In this document: positions 8,621-17,636 of the stretch, piece by piece
How the letters are laid out: every line of letters starts with the position of its first letter
How positions within the stretch are numbered: position 1 is the first letter of the stretch
NCBI RefSeq assembly: GCF_913020055.1
Contig: NZ_CAJWCF010000033.1
Location: forward strand, 1 to 41,167
Direction of reading: 5' to 3'
DNA length: 41,167 nt
From: an uncultured Paraglaciecola sp.
GTDB lineage: Bacteria > Pseudomonadota > Gammaproteobacteria > Enterobacterales > Alteromonadaceae
Position numbers and translations under genes: made by a program
Notes under the pieces: generated by a model
What the model saw: only the letters and a program-made list of their open reading frames with translations
Told to the model about the DNA's origin: nothing
Database searches by the model: none

Positions 8621-8977
8621 CTACTCGTTATTCTTTAATTTAGTTAGGGCTGCGCTATCAAATTTTATCCCCTTCCACCCGTGTAACATAAAATTTCTAA
8701 TATTACCGTGGTCTGTGCCAGTAGGGTTTGCCAATACATCATTGCGGTAATAGCTGCCAAATAGACTAAGCGTTTCGGATTCACTTAATTGATGTAATTG
8801 AGCAAAGTAAAAAATCTTGCAGGAACCCCCATTACTGCCTGCATGGTTCAGTAATTTGCCATTGCTAAAATCAGTTGCTGTGTAAACATAAAATTGATTA
8901 ATCACCTGCATCACTTGGTTAAAGTCAATGGCCTTTGGGTCGTGACGCAGAATGCTAAGCAAATCATCAATAATCAT
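8621..8977 (-). CDS. HopJ type III effector family protein
   Basis: 118-residue soluble protein. The blocks TDFSNGKLLNHAGSNGGSCK, IFYFAQLHQLSESETLSLFG and YYRNDVLANPTGTDHGNIRNF match the HopJ family, named after a Pseudomonas syringae effector. Members are widespread in free-living marine and soil bacteria with no type III secretion, so a role as an effector should not be assumed; no secretion genes are nearby. Its ATG overlaps the TGA of the upstream gene (ATGA at 8974-8977), indicating translational coupling. Confidence 0.88.
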   Translation of the reverse strand: MIIDDLLSILRHDPKAIDFNQVMQVINQFYVYTATDFSNGKLLNHAGSNGGSCKIFYFAQLHQLSESETLSLFGSYYRNDVLANPTGTDHGNIRNFMLHGWKGIKFDSAALTKLKNNE

Positions 8978-9309
8978 ACTATTTCCTTTATTACGTCAAA
9001 TGAAAACGTTATTTGGCAGTCAATATGTTTGAGTACTTTATTAACAAAGACTGGTGTTGTAATGGTATCGGCCATATTTTTTGATGTGGCTGAAATAAGA
9101 ATGTCACAGTCTTGCAAAGGTATTTGTTGGCGCACACAAAATATATTCAGGTCGTCCAAATTATCTAAACTTTCATTCAAATGCACTGTACCAACAAAAC
9201 AGGCTTTTTCTGGATGCTTATCGTATGTCGTACCTGCTACTTCCCTGTTTAGGGTGATGGCTTGGAATTTGTCTATTTGTAATAAACGAAAAGTGACTTC
9301 AATAGTGAT
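8974..9309 (-). CDS. hypothetical protein with apparent ATC start, coupled to HopJ gene
   Basis: Open frame whose TGA overlaps the HopJ ATG. The frame is open back to a TAG near 9371 but contains no ATG, GTG or TTG at a plausible start; the first GTG (9186) lies in mid-protein with no ribosome site. AGGAG at 9318-9322 is eight bases upstream of an ATC codon at 9307-9309, followed by ACT ATT GAA GTC. Starting there gives about 111 residues, beginning [M]TIEVTFRLLQIDKFQAI and continuing through CFVGTVHLNESLDNLDDLN. Either ATC is the real initiator, or an ATG has mutated or been miscalled. Family not recognised; no membrane segments. Confidence 0.6.
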   Translation of the reverse strand: MTIEVTFRLLQIDKFQAITLNREVAGTTYDKHPEKACFVGTVHLNESLDNLDDLNIFCVRQQIPLQDCDILISATSKNMADTITTPVFVNKVLKHIDCQITFSFDVIKEIV

Positions 9310-9597
9310 GTGGGAAACTCCTAAATGGATGAAAATAGAAATAAAAAACTTAGTCAGAGAGACAACAAGCTAGGGCGCTTATCTTTATTCTATCTTTTTG
9401 CTGCTTTGGTTGTTAACTATTTATTCGTCTTTACGCCCTTCGAATAACCTAAGCTGAGTAATCTTGTTAAAGATGCAGGGCAAATGTTTGAAAGCTCTAT
9501 TTCCACGTTTTTTAGGATTTATCTGCGCTCATTTATGATTGGCATTAACGCTTAGAAAATGTAGTGTGGGTGCCTAAAAATAATATCGAGATTTGAG

Positions 9598-11976
9598 ATG
9601 CAGTCAAACAATTCAAGTGGTTCTTCAGAGCAAAATCCACAGTTTAATATTAAACCTTTGTTGCTCACCTTATTGGTACTTGGTGTTTTAGCCGTTTTTG
9701 TTAAGTTTCAATATTCAACGACTATTTCTCCTGTCAACGCTGATGCTCCTGTTGATGTATTTTCAAGTGAACGTGCCTTTAATTTTTTACAGAATCTTAC
9801 TAAAGAACAAGTGCCGCATCCGGTTGATAGCCCTGCCAATCGAATTGTAGAACAGCGTATTGTTAGTTCATTAGAAAAGATGGGATATCAAGCTGAAATT
9901 CAAGCGACATTTATATGCCACGACTCAACACTTGGCTATGCTCGATGTACTTACGTAAGAAACATTATTGTGCATATTCAAGGTTCAAGTACAGATAAAG
10001 GCATTTTATTAGCGGCTCACTATGACTCGGTTCCTGCAGGTCCTGGGGGCAGTGATGCTGGCGCAGCCGTTGGCACCTTACTTGAAACGGCACGTTTGTT
10101 GTCGTTAACCAAGCAACCAGTAAACACTATTGTTTTACTATTCAATGAAGGTGAAGAATTCGGCTTATTTGGTGCACGAGCTTTTATGGAGCAACATCCC
10201 CTTGCCAAACAATTAAAGCTTGCGATCAATGTTGAAGCGCGAGGTAGTTCCGGTAAAAGTGTGATGTTTGAAACTGGCGAAGACAGTGGTTGGCTTGTTA
10301 GTTTATATAGCAACTCAACACCAGCACCTTTAAGTAGTTCTTTATTTTATGAGGTGTATAAGTTCTTACCTAACGACACCGACCTAACCGTTTTCAAACA
10401 ACATGGCTTACAAGGTTTAAACTTTGCCCATGCCGATCGTTTGGCTCATTACCATACACCCTTAGACAACCTTAAAAATCTCGACCGTGGCAGCCTGCAG
10501 CATCATGGAGATAACGTGTGGGGTGTTGTTAAACAAATTAAAGATCTCAATTTGAGTCAGGTCAATTTAGGTAATATCGTTTACAGCGATATCTTAGGTT
10601 TATTTATTGTGCAGTGGAGTGAAAGTGGCAGTTTAGTCGCTTCCATATTTTCATTAGTGTTATTTGTTTTGTTGAGTTTCTATTTTCGAAAGTTGCCACA
10701 GCTAAATCTAAAACAACAAGTTAAGAGCTTTTTCGGTCTAATTTTCGTTTTAGTTACCTCAGCTGCCGCCGGTTTCTTGGTCTTACAAAGTGTGCAATAT
10801 TTCAGCGGGCATGGTTCACCGTGGCACACAAACCCTGTACCAATGCAGTTTTCTGTGTGGTTTGGTGTTCTGTTACTGGGATTAATAGCAGGCAAGTGGT
10901 TAGTCAAAAACTTGTCCGCAACAAACGTTTTGAGTTCGGCTGTGTTGCTATCGGCATTGTTAAGTCTAGTGAGCAGTATTTGGCTTACTGGAGTCAGTTT
11001 TTTATTCTTAATACCAACTGGTTGTGGGCTTGTAGGACTAGCGGTTTTGACTCAATTAGCCGCGTCGTCTAAACAACCTTCTGGTCTAGTCTACAGCTCA
11101 ATATTTATAATCAATGCCGTTGTTATGGCCATTATGTTTATGCCTATTGCCTACATTTTGGAACTAATGGTTGGCTTCGGCATGTCACTAGCAATAGGTT
11201 TGATGTTAGGTTTTGTGATGGTTGCGTTATTGCCCCTGTTAAGCATAAAAACAGAGCATGCGTTTCACTTTAAACAATTAGTTTTTGGCATAGGGATTCT
11301 AACCCTAGGAATGCTAATTTGGACTAGCTTGCTGCCTGCTTATAGCGCTTGGATGCCGCAAAGATTAAATGTAAATTATGTGCAAAATGAACAAAATAAA
11401 GCTTTTATTACTTCAGGCTACAGTAATAATAAATTATCAAAGTCGCAGATTGATTTTTTGCCAGAATCGACAGCAGATTTAACCGTTTTACCTTGGAGTA
11501 GAGCGTCATTTCGTACGACTAAGGTCGCTTCACAACAACAATTTACATCTGAAATTCAAGTGAAAAATAAGCAGCTAGTTAAAAGTGAAATGCAAATTAG
11601 TGCCCATATATCGACACCACAAGTTAACGTTGAAAACGCTCAACTAAGTGACGTAAAAGTATTTGTACCAATCGAACTAGGGTTAATTTCAATAAAAGTA
11701 GGCGATGAAAGTATTCAATACCAAAATGATGAAAGTAATCGTAATGGGTTTTATGAGTACCATTGCCGGGGTGTGAGTTGTAAAAGCATCGATATAACTA
11801 TGAATTTCATCTCGTTACCCAAAGTTGACAATGATAGAGACAGAAGCATTATCGTCATGGCGGCTTATCCTGGCGTACCTAAAGAATTTGACAGGTTTTT
11901 GCTAGCACGAGGTGAAACATCGGTTCCATCTCAGTCTGGCGACCAATCGTTAATTTACGCAAAATTCGAACTTTAA
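9598..11976 (+). CDS. M28 family zinc aminopeptidase with C-terminal membrane domain
   Basis: 792-residue membrane-anchored peptidase. After an N-terminal hydrophobic anchor (about residues 20-38) comes an M28 catalytic domain facing the periplasm. AAHYDSVPAGPGGSDAGAAV carries the first zinc histidine (about 141) and bridging aspartate (about 153). LFNEGEEFGLFGARAF has the catalytic and ligand glutamates (about 186-187). NVEARGSSG and LAHYHTPLDN supply the remaining ligands. Residues about 330-590 form roughly eight to nine hydrophobic helices, and the last 200 residues are a beta-rich periplasmic tail. This resembles the Fxna/ERMP1-like layout, in which a peptidase is fused to a multi-helix bundle. 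It cuts amino-terminal residues from peptides by family inference. Single gene, with a weak ribosome site. Confidence 0.9.
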   Translation: MQSNNSSGSSEQNPQFNIKPLLLTLLVLGVLAVFVKFQYSTTISPVNADAPVDVFSSERAFNFLQNLTKEQVPHPVDSPANRIVEQRIVSSLEKMGYQAEIQATFICHDSTLGYARCTYVRNIIVHIQGSSTDKGILLAAHYDSVPAGPGGSDAGAAVGTLLETARLLSLTKQPVNTIVLLFNEGEEFGLFGARAFMEQHPLAKQLKLAINVEARGSSGKSVMFETGEDSGWLVSLYSNSTPAPLSSSLFYEVYKFLPNDTDLTVFKQHGLQGLNFAHADRLAHYHTPLDNLKNLDRGSLQHHGDNVWGVVKQIKDLNLSQVNLGNIVYSDILGLFIVQWSESGSLVASIFSLVLFVLLSFYFRKLPQLNLKQQVKSFFGLIFVLVTSAAAGFLVLQSVQYFSGHGSPWHTNPVPMQFSVWFGVLLLGLIAGKWLVKNLSATNVLSSAVLLSALLSLVSSIWLTGVSFLFLIPTGCGLVGLAVLTQLAASSKQPSGLVYSSIFIINAVVMAIMFMPIAYILELMVGFGMSLAIGLMLGFVMVALLPLLSIKTEHAFHFKQLVFGIGILTLGMLIWTSLLPAYSAWMPQRLNVNYVQNEQNKAFITSGYSNNKLSKSQIDFLPESTADLTVLPWSRASFRTTKVASQQQFTSEIQVKNKQLVKSEMQISAHISTPQVNVENAQLSDVKVFVPIELGLISIKVGDESIQYQNDESNRNGFYEYHCRGVSCKSIDITMNFISLPKVDNDRDRSIIVMAAYPGVPKEFDRFLLARGETSVPSQSGDQSLIYAKFEL

Positions 11977-12053
11977 TAATGTGCAATTATGTACTCTGAT
12001 GCCATGTAAAAAATGAACTATTATTGATTGAAGTTAGAGAATTAGGAGTATAT

Positions 12054-12440
12054 ATGAACGTTGTGATTGGAAAATTTAATAATGAACCTTTTCATGCATT
12101 ATCAAAAAAGGAAATTAGCCTATTACTAAAATTGGTGCCTAGCGAGTGGGAAAGCCAAGTGTCTAGCGTGGTGCTTAGTTCGAAAATAGTGAAGAAAACG
12201 AAAGTAGCAAAGCCGGTTGAATATAATGCCACAAGCAAACAGTTGACTATTTTTTCAAGAGGTTTGGTTCGCGAAGATATCGCCAGAAAGTTTTTGCTCG
12301 AGTTAGCAAGTATTAATACAGAGGAGGCCGCAAACTCTGATTTAGATGGCGACTTAGATAAAGTGATTAAACCGTATCTGGATAAATTTTTGAAGGCGAG
12401 GGTTTATACTAAACGAAGTTTGCTCAGCATATACCAATAG
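12054..12440 (+). CDS. hypothetical protein, 128 residues
   Basis: Started at ATG 12054 because TTAGGAG at 12042-12048 is five bases upstream; a frame from 12024 has no ribosome site. It is a soluble, lysine-rich protein (VVIGKFNNEPFHALSKKEIS at the N-terminus, DLDGDLDKVIKPYLDKFLKA near the end) with no signal peptide or membrane helix. No family recognised. It lies 77 bases after the M28 gene on the same strand and may be co-transcribed with it, but there is no functional hint. It converges on the Sel1-repeat gene. Confidence 0.7.
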   Translation: MNVVIGKFNNEPFHALSKKEISLLLKLVPSEWESQVSSVVLSSKIVKKTKVAKPVEYNATSKQLTIFSRGLVREDIARKFLLELASINTEEAANSDLDGDLDKVIKPYLDKFLKARVYTKRSLLSIYQ

Positions 12441-12474
12441 TTAGCGTATGTGCTGAGCTTATGTACCAATACTT

Positions 12475-13062
12475 TCATTTTGTCCCAGTAGCTTGTATTC
12501 TGCCAGTCTGCCCAGTATTGAGAGTAGACATCAAGTTAGCGAAATGAGTGTTTCCTATTGGCGTATTCATTATCAATTTGACGCAGCTTGTACTACCACT
12601 GCCACATCCTTTTCCTCTAATTCGTGAGCCGGTATTATTTTTGCGTCCATATCCCATCGAACTTAAGTAATCTACCAAATCAGTTAAACTAAACTTTTCT
12701 CTGGTGATTGTTATGCGTTCCACATTTTCATCATTGGCAGGCCAGAATATTTTATTTTCTTCTTCTGTTATTTTACCTTCACTACGTAATAATGTAATCG
12801 CTGGTTTATACCCAGCTTTTGCAGATTTCTTTAACCATGACTCACTCTCAACTTGGTCTTCTTTAACTGTGTGGCCTAGTTTGTATAAAATCCCTAAATC
12901 ATACTGAGCAAAAGGCAGGCTATTTTTGGCGGCTCTTTTCATATATTTAAGGCTAAGTTCATTGTCGACTTCGGTGCCGTAACCACTGCGATAAAAAAGA
13001 GCTAATGCTGCTTGTGCATGTGAGCTGGCATTTTTGGCAAACTTTTTAATCTTTTTAAACAA
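12475..13062 (-). CDS. Sel1-repeat protein, main reading frame (5' end probably frameshifted)
   Basis: 195 residues from a TTG at 13062. Residues 10-90 hold two Sel1-like repeats (AQAALALFYRSGYGTEVDNE and AQYDLGILYKLGHTVKEDQ), the SLR/TPR-type helical repeats used for protein contacts. The C-terminal half is a basic, glycine-rich region (GRKNNTGSRIRGKGCGSGST). The TTG is unlikely to be the true start. The same frame continues upstream without a stop to about 13136, encoding an FANSLPEEVAAACGENSCD stretch that looks like the start of a mature secreted protein. A well-placed ribosome site and signal-peptide-like start at 13183 lie in a different frame. See the entry for 13063-13183. Confidence 0.7.
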   Translation of the reverse strand: MFKKIKKFAKNASSHAQAALALFYRSGYGTEVDNELSLKYMKRAAKNSLPFAQYDLGILYKLGHTVKEDQVESESWLKKSAKAGYKPAITLLRSEGKITEEENKIFWPANDENVERITITREKFSLTDLVDYLSSMGYGRKNNTGSRIRGKGCGSGSTSCVKLIMNTPIGNTHFANLMSTLNTGQTGRIQATGTK

Positions 13063-13183
13063 TAGATCGCAAGAATTCTCCCCACAAGCAGCGGCAACTT
13101 CTTCTGGCAGTGAATTAGCGAAAACGATATTTACATTGAATTGTTAATAAAAAAAACAACAGATAATTTCTAACGGAATCCAT
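13063..13183 (-). other. probable 5' end of the Sel1-repeat gene, out of frame
   Basis: ATG at 13183 has AGGAG eight bases upstream (13192-13196) and reads MDSVRNYLLFFLLTIQ, a credible signal peptide. It then hits TAA at 13115-13117. The downstream gene's frame, one base offset, is open from about 13136 and reads NVNIVFANSLPEEVAAACG. Joining the two frames between about 13118 and 13143 would give a complete secreted Sel1 protein of about 235 residues. A tract of eight A's (plus strand, 13149-13156) is nearby but sits before a stop in the other frame, so it alone does not explain the shift. Either a recent inactivating indel or a sequencing error. Confidence 0.55.
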
Positions 13184-13447
13184 GAATAACTCTCCTAGTC
13201 TGTATATTTAAACAAGCCACGATGGAATTGTTTATTTATTATTCAAATCTCAGCATAAGAGGGATCGTTTAGAAAGTAGACTGAAACTCATGCAAAGTCG
13301 ATTGTGCTTCTGAAACTTTTTGAACTCTGCGAGTGATATAAAAATTGCGAAGTCACGGGGTGAATAAATCATCTCGTTGATGCGGACACTATGTAAATAG
13401 CGAATTTATCATTCGAAGTATTAATTGATAGCCGACTGCCGTGCGAT

Positions 13448-13472
13448 AAAAAGCCGGCGTTAGCCGGCTTTT
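13448..13472 (-). terminator. Rho-independent terminator of typA copy 1
   Basis: AAAAGCCGGC (13449-13458), loop GTTA, GCCGGCTTTT (13463-13472). On the minus strand the stem is followed by TTTTTAT, 27 bases after the typA stop. The stem is GC-rich and perfect. Confidence 0.9.
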
Positions 13473-13499
13473 ATGAAATGTTTTAAATGCTAGGAGCAA

Positions 13500-15338
13500 T
13501 TAAGACTTGGGAGTTCTACCGGCTTGTTTACGTAAGTTTTCAGTTAATAACTTCTTACGAATACGTGTACTGATAGGAGTTACTTCAACCAATTCATCAT
13601 TATCGATGAATTCAAGTGCTTGTTCTAACGACATAACAATGGGCGGAACCAAGCTTTGTGCTTCGTCTGTACCTGATGCACGTACGTTAGTTAATTGCTT
13701 ACCTTTAAGGGCGTTAACCGTTAAGTCATTTTCACGGGTGTGAATACCGATAACCATGCCTTCATATATTTCAACACCGTGGCCGATAAATAAACGTCCA
13801 CGTCCTTGTAAGTTAAACAATGCGTTAGTCAGTGCTTTACCAGTTGCGTTAGCAATCAATACACCGTTCTTACGCTGGCCGATTTCTCCGCCTTTGTGGG
13901 GTCCGTAATGATCGAAGGTGTGGTACATCAATCCAGAGCCAGACGTCATAGTCATAAAGTCTGTTTGGAAACCAATTAAGCCACGGCTAGGGATCATAAA
14001 GTCCATACGAATACGGCCTTTACCATCTGGCGACATATTAGTTAATTCACCTTTACGTGTACCAATCTGTTCCATGATAGAACCTTGATGCTGTTCTTCA
14101 ACATCTATGGTCACAGTTTCGAAAGGTTCATGAGTCACACCATCAACTTGCTTCAAAATAACTTCTGGGCGAGAAACGGCTAGTTCGTATCCTTCTCGGC
14201 GCATATTTTCAATCAATATGCCTAAGTGAAGTTCACCACGACCTGATACACGGAACTTGTCCGGATCTTGCGTTTCTTCGACTTTCAGCGCCACATTGTG
14301 GATTAATTCTGTTTGCAATCGTTCATAGATGTTACGTGATGTGACGTATTTACCTTCTTTACCACAGAACGGTGAATTATTGACTTGAAAGGTCATGGTC
14401 ACCGTTGGTTCATCAACAGAAAGAGGCGGTAATGCCACAACTGTATTTGGATCACAAATAGTATCGGAGATCTTAAGTTCACCCACACCTGTTACTGCAA
14501 CAATGTCACCCGCGTCACCAGAATCTACTTCTAGGCGCTGTAGCCCTAAATAACCTTGCACTTGACCAACTTTAGCGTTGCGAGTTTTGCCATCAGCGCC
14601 AATTATCGTCACTTGTTGATTAGGTCTAACCGAACCACTGGTAATACGACCAATGCCGATTACTCCCACGTAAGAGTTGTAATCAAGTTGCGAAATTTGC
14701 ATTTGTAATGGGCCGTGCATATCGGCAACCGGCGGCTTAACATGTTTTATGATTGTTTCAAACAAAGGCGTCATGTTATCGCTAGGTACATCCAAGTCGT
14801 TAGTTGCCCAACCATTTATGGCTGATGCGTAAACGACTTCAAAATCGAGTTGGTCGTCAGTTGCGCCTAAATTATCGAATAAATCAAAGACTTGATCCAT
14901 AACCCAGCTAGGACGAGCGCCCGGCTTATCAATTTTGTTGATAACAACGATTGGTTTCAAACCTTGAGCAAAGGCTTTTTGTGTCACAAAACGTGTTTGT
15001 GGCATAGGGCCTTCTTGTGCATCAACCAATAACAATACTGAATCGGCCATAGACATAACACGCTCTACTTCACCACCGAAATCGGCGTGACCAGGAGTAT
15101 CTACTATATTGATGCGGAATTCGTTCCATTTAATTGCAGTGTTTTTCGCAAGAATGGTAATACCACGTTCTTTTTCAATATCGTTTGAGTCCATCACACG
15201 TTCTTCGGCTACGCCGCGGCTTTCTAAGGTGCCAGACTGTTGTAATAACTTATCAACTAGGGTGGTTTTGCCGTGGTCAACGTGGGCTATAATAGCTATA
15301 TTCCTCAAATTTTCGATTGAGGTATTGGGTGAACTCAT
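13500..15338 (-). CDS. typA: translational GTPase TypA/BipA, copy 1
   Basis: 612-residue ribosome-associated GTPase used in ribosome assembly and in stress and low-temperature growth. GTPase motifs are intact: AHVDHGKTT (G1), ERGIT (G2), DTPGHADF (G3) and NKID (G4). They are followed by EF-G-like domains and a TypA-specific C-terminus ending in [12 protein letters not shown]. The start at 15338 is fixed by an in-frame TAA just upstream and AGAGAG before the ATG. It is a near-identical neighbour of copy 2 (15692-17536), differing mainly by scattered substitutions and two single-residue length differences (LESRG against LEESRG, and the segment before DPDKF). Copy 1 keeps its own terminator and a -10-like promoter, but a MITE remnant lies in its leader. 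Both copies look functional. Confidence 0.96.
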   Translation of the reverse strand: MSSPNTSIENLRNIAIIAHVDHGKTTLVDKLLQQSGTLESRGVAEERVMDSNDIEKERGITILAKNTAIKWNEFRINIVDTPGHADFGGEVERVMSMADSVLLLVDAQEGPMPQTRFVTQKAFAQGLKPIVVINKIDKPGARPSWVMDQVFDLFDNLGATDDQLDFEVVYASAINGWATNDLDVPSDNMTPLFETIIKHVKPPVADMHGPLQMQISQLDYNSYVGVIGIGRITSGSVRPNQQVTIIGADGKTRNAKVGQVQGYLGLQRLEVDSGDAGDIVAVTGVGELKISDTICDPNTVVALPPLSVDEPTVTMTFQVNNSPFCGKEGKYVTSRNIYERLQTELIHNVALKVEETQDPDKFRVSGRGELHLGILIENMRREGYELAVSRPEVILKQVDGVTHEPFETVTIDVEEQHQGSIMEQIGTRKGELTNMSPDGKGRIRMDFMIPSRGLIGFQTDFMTMTSGSGLMYHTFDHYGPHKGGEIGQRKNGVLIANATGKALTNALFNLQGRGRLFIGHGVEIYEGMVIGIHTRENDLTVNALKGKQLTNVRASGTDEAQSLVPPIVMSLEQALEFIDNDELVEVTPISTRIRKKLLTENLRKQAGRTPKS

Positions 15339-15379
15339 TGTTTTTTACTCTCTTAGGGCCACACATGTGTCACTTAAGA

Positions 15380-15437
15380 CTAGGGGCTGTTGATCTTTCA
15401 TATATCCTCGACGACTTATGAAAAACCAACAGCCCCT
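15380..15437. mobile_element. MITE remnant: two terminal inverted repeats with little between
   Basis: 58-bp internally deleted relative of the 268-bp elements. The left end reads CTAGGGGCTGTTGATCTTTC; the right end is ATGAAAAACCAACAGCCCCT, with about a dozen bases (around CCTCGACGAC) left between them. It sits 41 bases upstream of the typA copy 1 start and downstream of its -10 box. In typA copy 2 the matching leader (CACTTAAGAC then TACTCGCTAAAG) is continuous, giving an unoccupied site. As RNA the element would fold into a stem of nearly 20 bp in the typA leader. Confidence 0.85.
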
Positions 15438-15489
15438 TTTACTCGCTAAAGTAATACGTAGCTTAGTTGCTGAAATTTTGTGCGCGCGG

Positions 15490-15495
15490 ATTATA
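15490..15495 (-). promoter_or_regulatory. -10-like element of typA copy 1
   Basis: TATAAT on the minus strand (plus-strand ATTATA), about 150 bases upstream of the typA start. The flanking sequence is conserved at the same place before typA copy 2. No convincing -35 is seen; TTGTCG lies about 19 bases further upstream. It places the MITE remnant inside the transcribed leader. Confidence 0.5.
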
Positions 15496-15633
15496 CATTT
15501 TAAAAGAGTAAAGGCGACAAATCATTTGAACATTAAAACGATATTAAAATTTTACTGGGATTTGTATCTTCGGGTAAATTTTAAAGGTTGCCCGTGTTAG
15601 TTGCTGATAATTCTTAACTTTAGCGTAGATAAT

Positions 15634-15657
15634 AAAAAACCGGCGAAAGCCGGTTTT
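15634..15657 (-). terminator. Rho-independent terminator of typA copy 2
   Basis: AAAACCGGC (15636-15644), loop GAAA, GCCGGTTTT; on the minus strand followed by a TTTTTTATT tract. It lies 35 bases past the typA copy 2 stop and separates the tandem genes, so copy 1 depends on its own promoter. Confidence 0.9.
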
Positions 15658-15691
15658 AATTTAATCTTTTAAAAGCTCGAAGCTCGAAAGT

Positions 15692-17536
15692 TTACCCTTT
15701 AGACGGACGTCCAGCTTGCTTACGCAGGTTTTCAGTCAATAACTTTTTGCGAAGGCGTATGCTGACAGGTGTCACTTCAACCAATTCATCATTGTCGATG
15801 AATTCAAGAGCTTGTTCTAACGTCATAACAATCGGTGGCACTAAGCTTTGCGCTTCGTCGGTACCTGATGAACGTACGTTAGTTAATTGCTTACCTTTTA
15901 GGGCGTTAACGGTTAAGTCATTTTCACGAGCATGAATACCAATAATCATGCCTTCGTATACTTCAAGACCGTGGCCGATAAATAAACGTCCGCGACTTTG
16001 TAAATTAAACAAGGCGTTAGTCAGTGCTTTACCGGTTGCGTTGGCAATCAATACACCATTTTTACGCTGACCAATTACACCACCTTTGTGTGGGCCGTAA
16101 TGATCAAACGTGTGGTACATCAAACCAGATCCTGAGGTCATGGTCATAAAGTCAGTTTGGAAACCAATCAAGCCACGGCTAGGGATCATGAAGTCCATAC
16201 GTATACGGCCTTTACCATCTGGTGCCATATTGGTTAACTCACCTTTACGTGTACCCAACTGCTCCATTACGGAGCCTTGATGTTCTTCTTCCACATCAAT
16301 AGTCACTGACTCGTAAGGTTCGTGTGTCGCACCATCAACGTCTTTTAAAATCACTTCTGGGCGAGAAACGGCTAGTTCGTAGCCTTCACGGCGCATGTTT
16401 TCAATCAAGATGCCTAAGTGAAGTTCACCACGACCTGATACGCGGAATTTATCCGGGTCAGTAGGTATTTCTTCAACTTTCAGTGCCACGTTGTGGATCA
16501 GCTCGTGTTGCAAACGCTCAAGGATATTACGTGACGTAACAAACTTACCTTCTTTACCTGCAAAAGGAGAGTTATTAACTTGGAATGTCATGGTGACTGT
16601 TGGTTCATCAACAGATAGAGGCGGTAACGCTACCACTGTTGCCGGGTCACACACTGTATCTGAGATTTTAAGTTGGCCAACACCAGTAATTGCAACAATA
16701 TCACCCGCGTCAGCAGAATCAACTTCGTGACGTTCTAAACCTAAGTAACCTTGTACTTGTCCAATTTTACCATTACGCGTGTTACCGTCAGCACCAATAA
16801 TAGTCACTGCTTGGTTAGGCTTAACTGAACCACTAGTAATACGACCTATACCAATTACACCTACATAAGAGTTGTAATCAAGTTGCGAAATTTGCATTTG
16901 TAATGGGCTGTTCATGTCGGCAGCTGGTGGCTTAACGTGTTTGATGATTGTTTCAAACAAAGGCGTCATGCTATCGCTTTCTACTTCTAAATCGTTGGTA
17001 GCCCAACCATTTATGGCTGATGCGTAGACTACTTCAAAATCGAGTTGATCGTCAGTTGCGCCTAAGTTATCGAACAAATCAAATACTTGATCCATAACCC
17101 AATCAGGACGTGCACCTGGCTTATCAATTTTGTTGATAACAACGATTGGTTTCAAACCTTGAGCAAAGGCTTTTTGTGTCACAAAACGTGTTTGTGGCAT
17201 AGGGCCTTCTTGTGCATCAACCAATAACAATACTGAATCGGCCATAGACATAACACGCTCTACTTCACCACCGAAATCGGCGTGCCCAGGAGTGTCAACT
17301 ATATTGATGCGGAATTCATTCCATTTAATTGCCGTGTTTTTTGCAAGAATGGTAATGCCACGCTCTTTTTCGATGTCGTTTGAGTCCATCACACGTTCTT
17401 CGGCTTCGCCGCGACTTTCTTCTAATGTACCCGATTGTTGTAACAACTTATCAACTAGGGTGGTTTTGCCGTGGTCAACGTGGGCTATAATAGCTATATT
17501 CCTCAAGTTTTCGATTGAGGTGTTTGATGAACTCAT
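15692..17536 (-). CDS. typA: translational GTPase TypA/BipA, copy 2
   Basis: 614-residue TypA with the same intact GTPase motifs and C-terminal domains as copy 1. The frame extends to an ATG at 17563, but that start would add MCGPNREKT from the conserved leader. I use ATG 17536 by homology to copy 1, where an in-frame stop excludes a longer start. It carries an extra glutamate in LEESRG near switch I, which E. coli TypA lacks, and PTDPDKF where copy 1 has QDPDKF. It is divergent from glnA, with 422 bases between the start codons that hold both control regions. Its leader lacks the MITE remnant and so represents the ancestral arrangement. Which copy is the more active cannot be judged from sequence. 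Confidence 0.95.
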   Translation of the reverse strand: MSSSNTSIENLRNIAIIAHVDHGKTTLVDKLLQQSGTLEESRGEAEERVMDSNDIEKERGITILAKNTAIKWNEFRINIVDTPGHADFGGEVERVMSMADSVLLLVDAQEGPMPQTRFVTQKAFAQGLKPIVVINKIDKPGARPDWVMDQVFDLFDNLGATDDQLDFEVVYASAINGWATNDLEVESDSMTPLFETIIKHVKPPAADMNSPLQMQISQLDYNSYVGVIGIGRITSGSVKPNQAVTIIGADGNTRNGKIGQVQGYLGLERHEVDSADAGDIVAITGVGQLKISDTVCDPATVVALPPLSVDEPTVTMTFQVNNSPFAGKEGKFVTSRNILERLQHELIHNVALKVEEIPTDPDKFRVSGRGELHLGILIENMRREGYELAVSRPEVILKDVDGATHEPYESVTIDVEEEHQGSVMEQLGTRKGELTNMAPDGKGRIRMDFMIPSRGLIGFQTDFMTMTSGSGLMYHTFDHYGPHKGGVIGQRKNGVLIANATGKALTNALFNLQSRGRLFIGHGLEVYEGMIIGIHARENDLTVNALKGKQLTNVRSSGTDEAQSLVPPIVMTLEQALEFIDNDELVEVTPVSIRLRKKLLTENLRKQAGRPSKG

Positions 17537-17630
17537 TGTCTTTTCTCTGTTAGGGCCGCACATGCGTCACTTAAGACCATTACTCGCTAAAGTAACACGC
17601 AGCTTAGTTACTGAAATTTTATGGGCGCGG

Positions 17631-17636
17631 ATTGTA
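17631..17636 (-). promoter_or_regulatory. -10-like element of typA copy 2
   Basis: TACAAT on the minus strand, at the position equivalent to TATAAT of copy 1, about 95 bases upstream of the start. One mismatch from consensus compared with none in copy 1. Inferred from the alignment of the two leaders; the -35 is unclear. Confidence 0.4.

Noticed and set aside
8894-9373. 159-residue plus-strand frame
   Set aside because: Antisense to the HopJ-family gene and its coupled upstream gene, which have family motifs, an ATGA junction and a ribosome site.
9530-9560. Possible sigma-54 promoter (TGGCATTAACGCTTAG) before the M28 gene
   Set aside because: The -24 half fits but there is no GC at the -12 position.
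15418-15600. 60-residue plus-strand frame between the typA genes
   Set aside because: Begins inside the MITE remnant and runs antisense over the typA leader and promoter; no supporting features.
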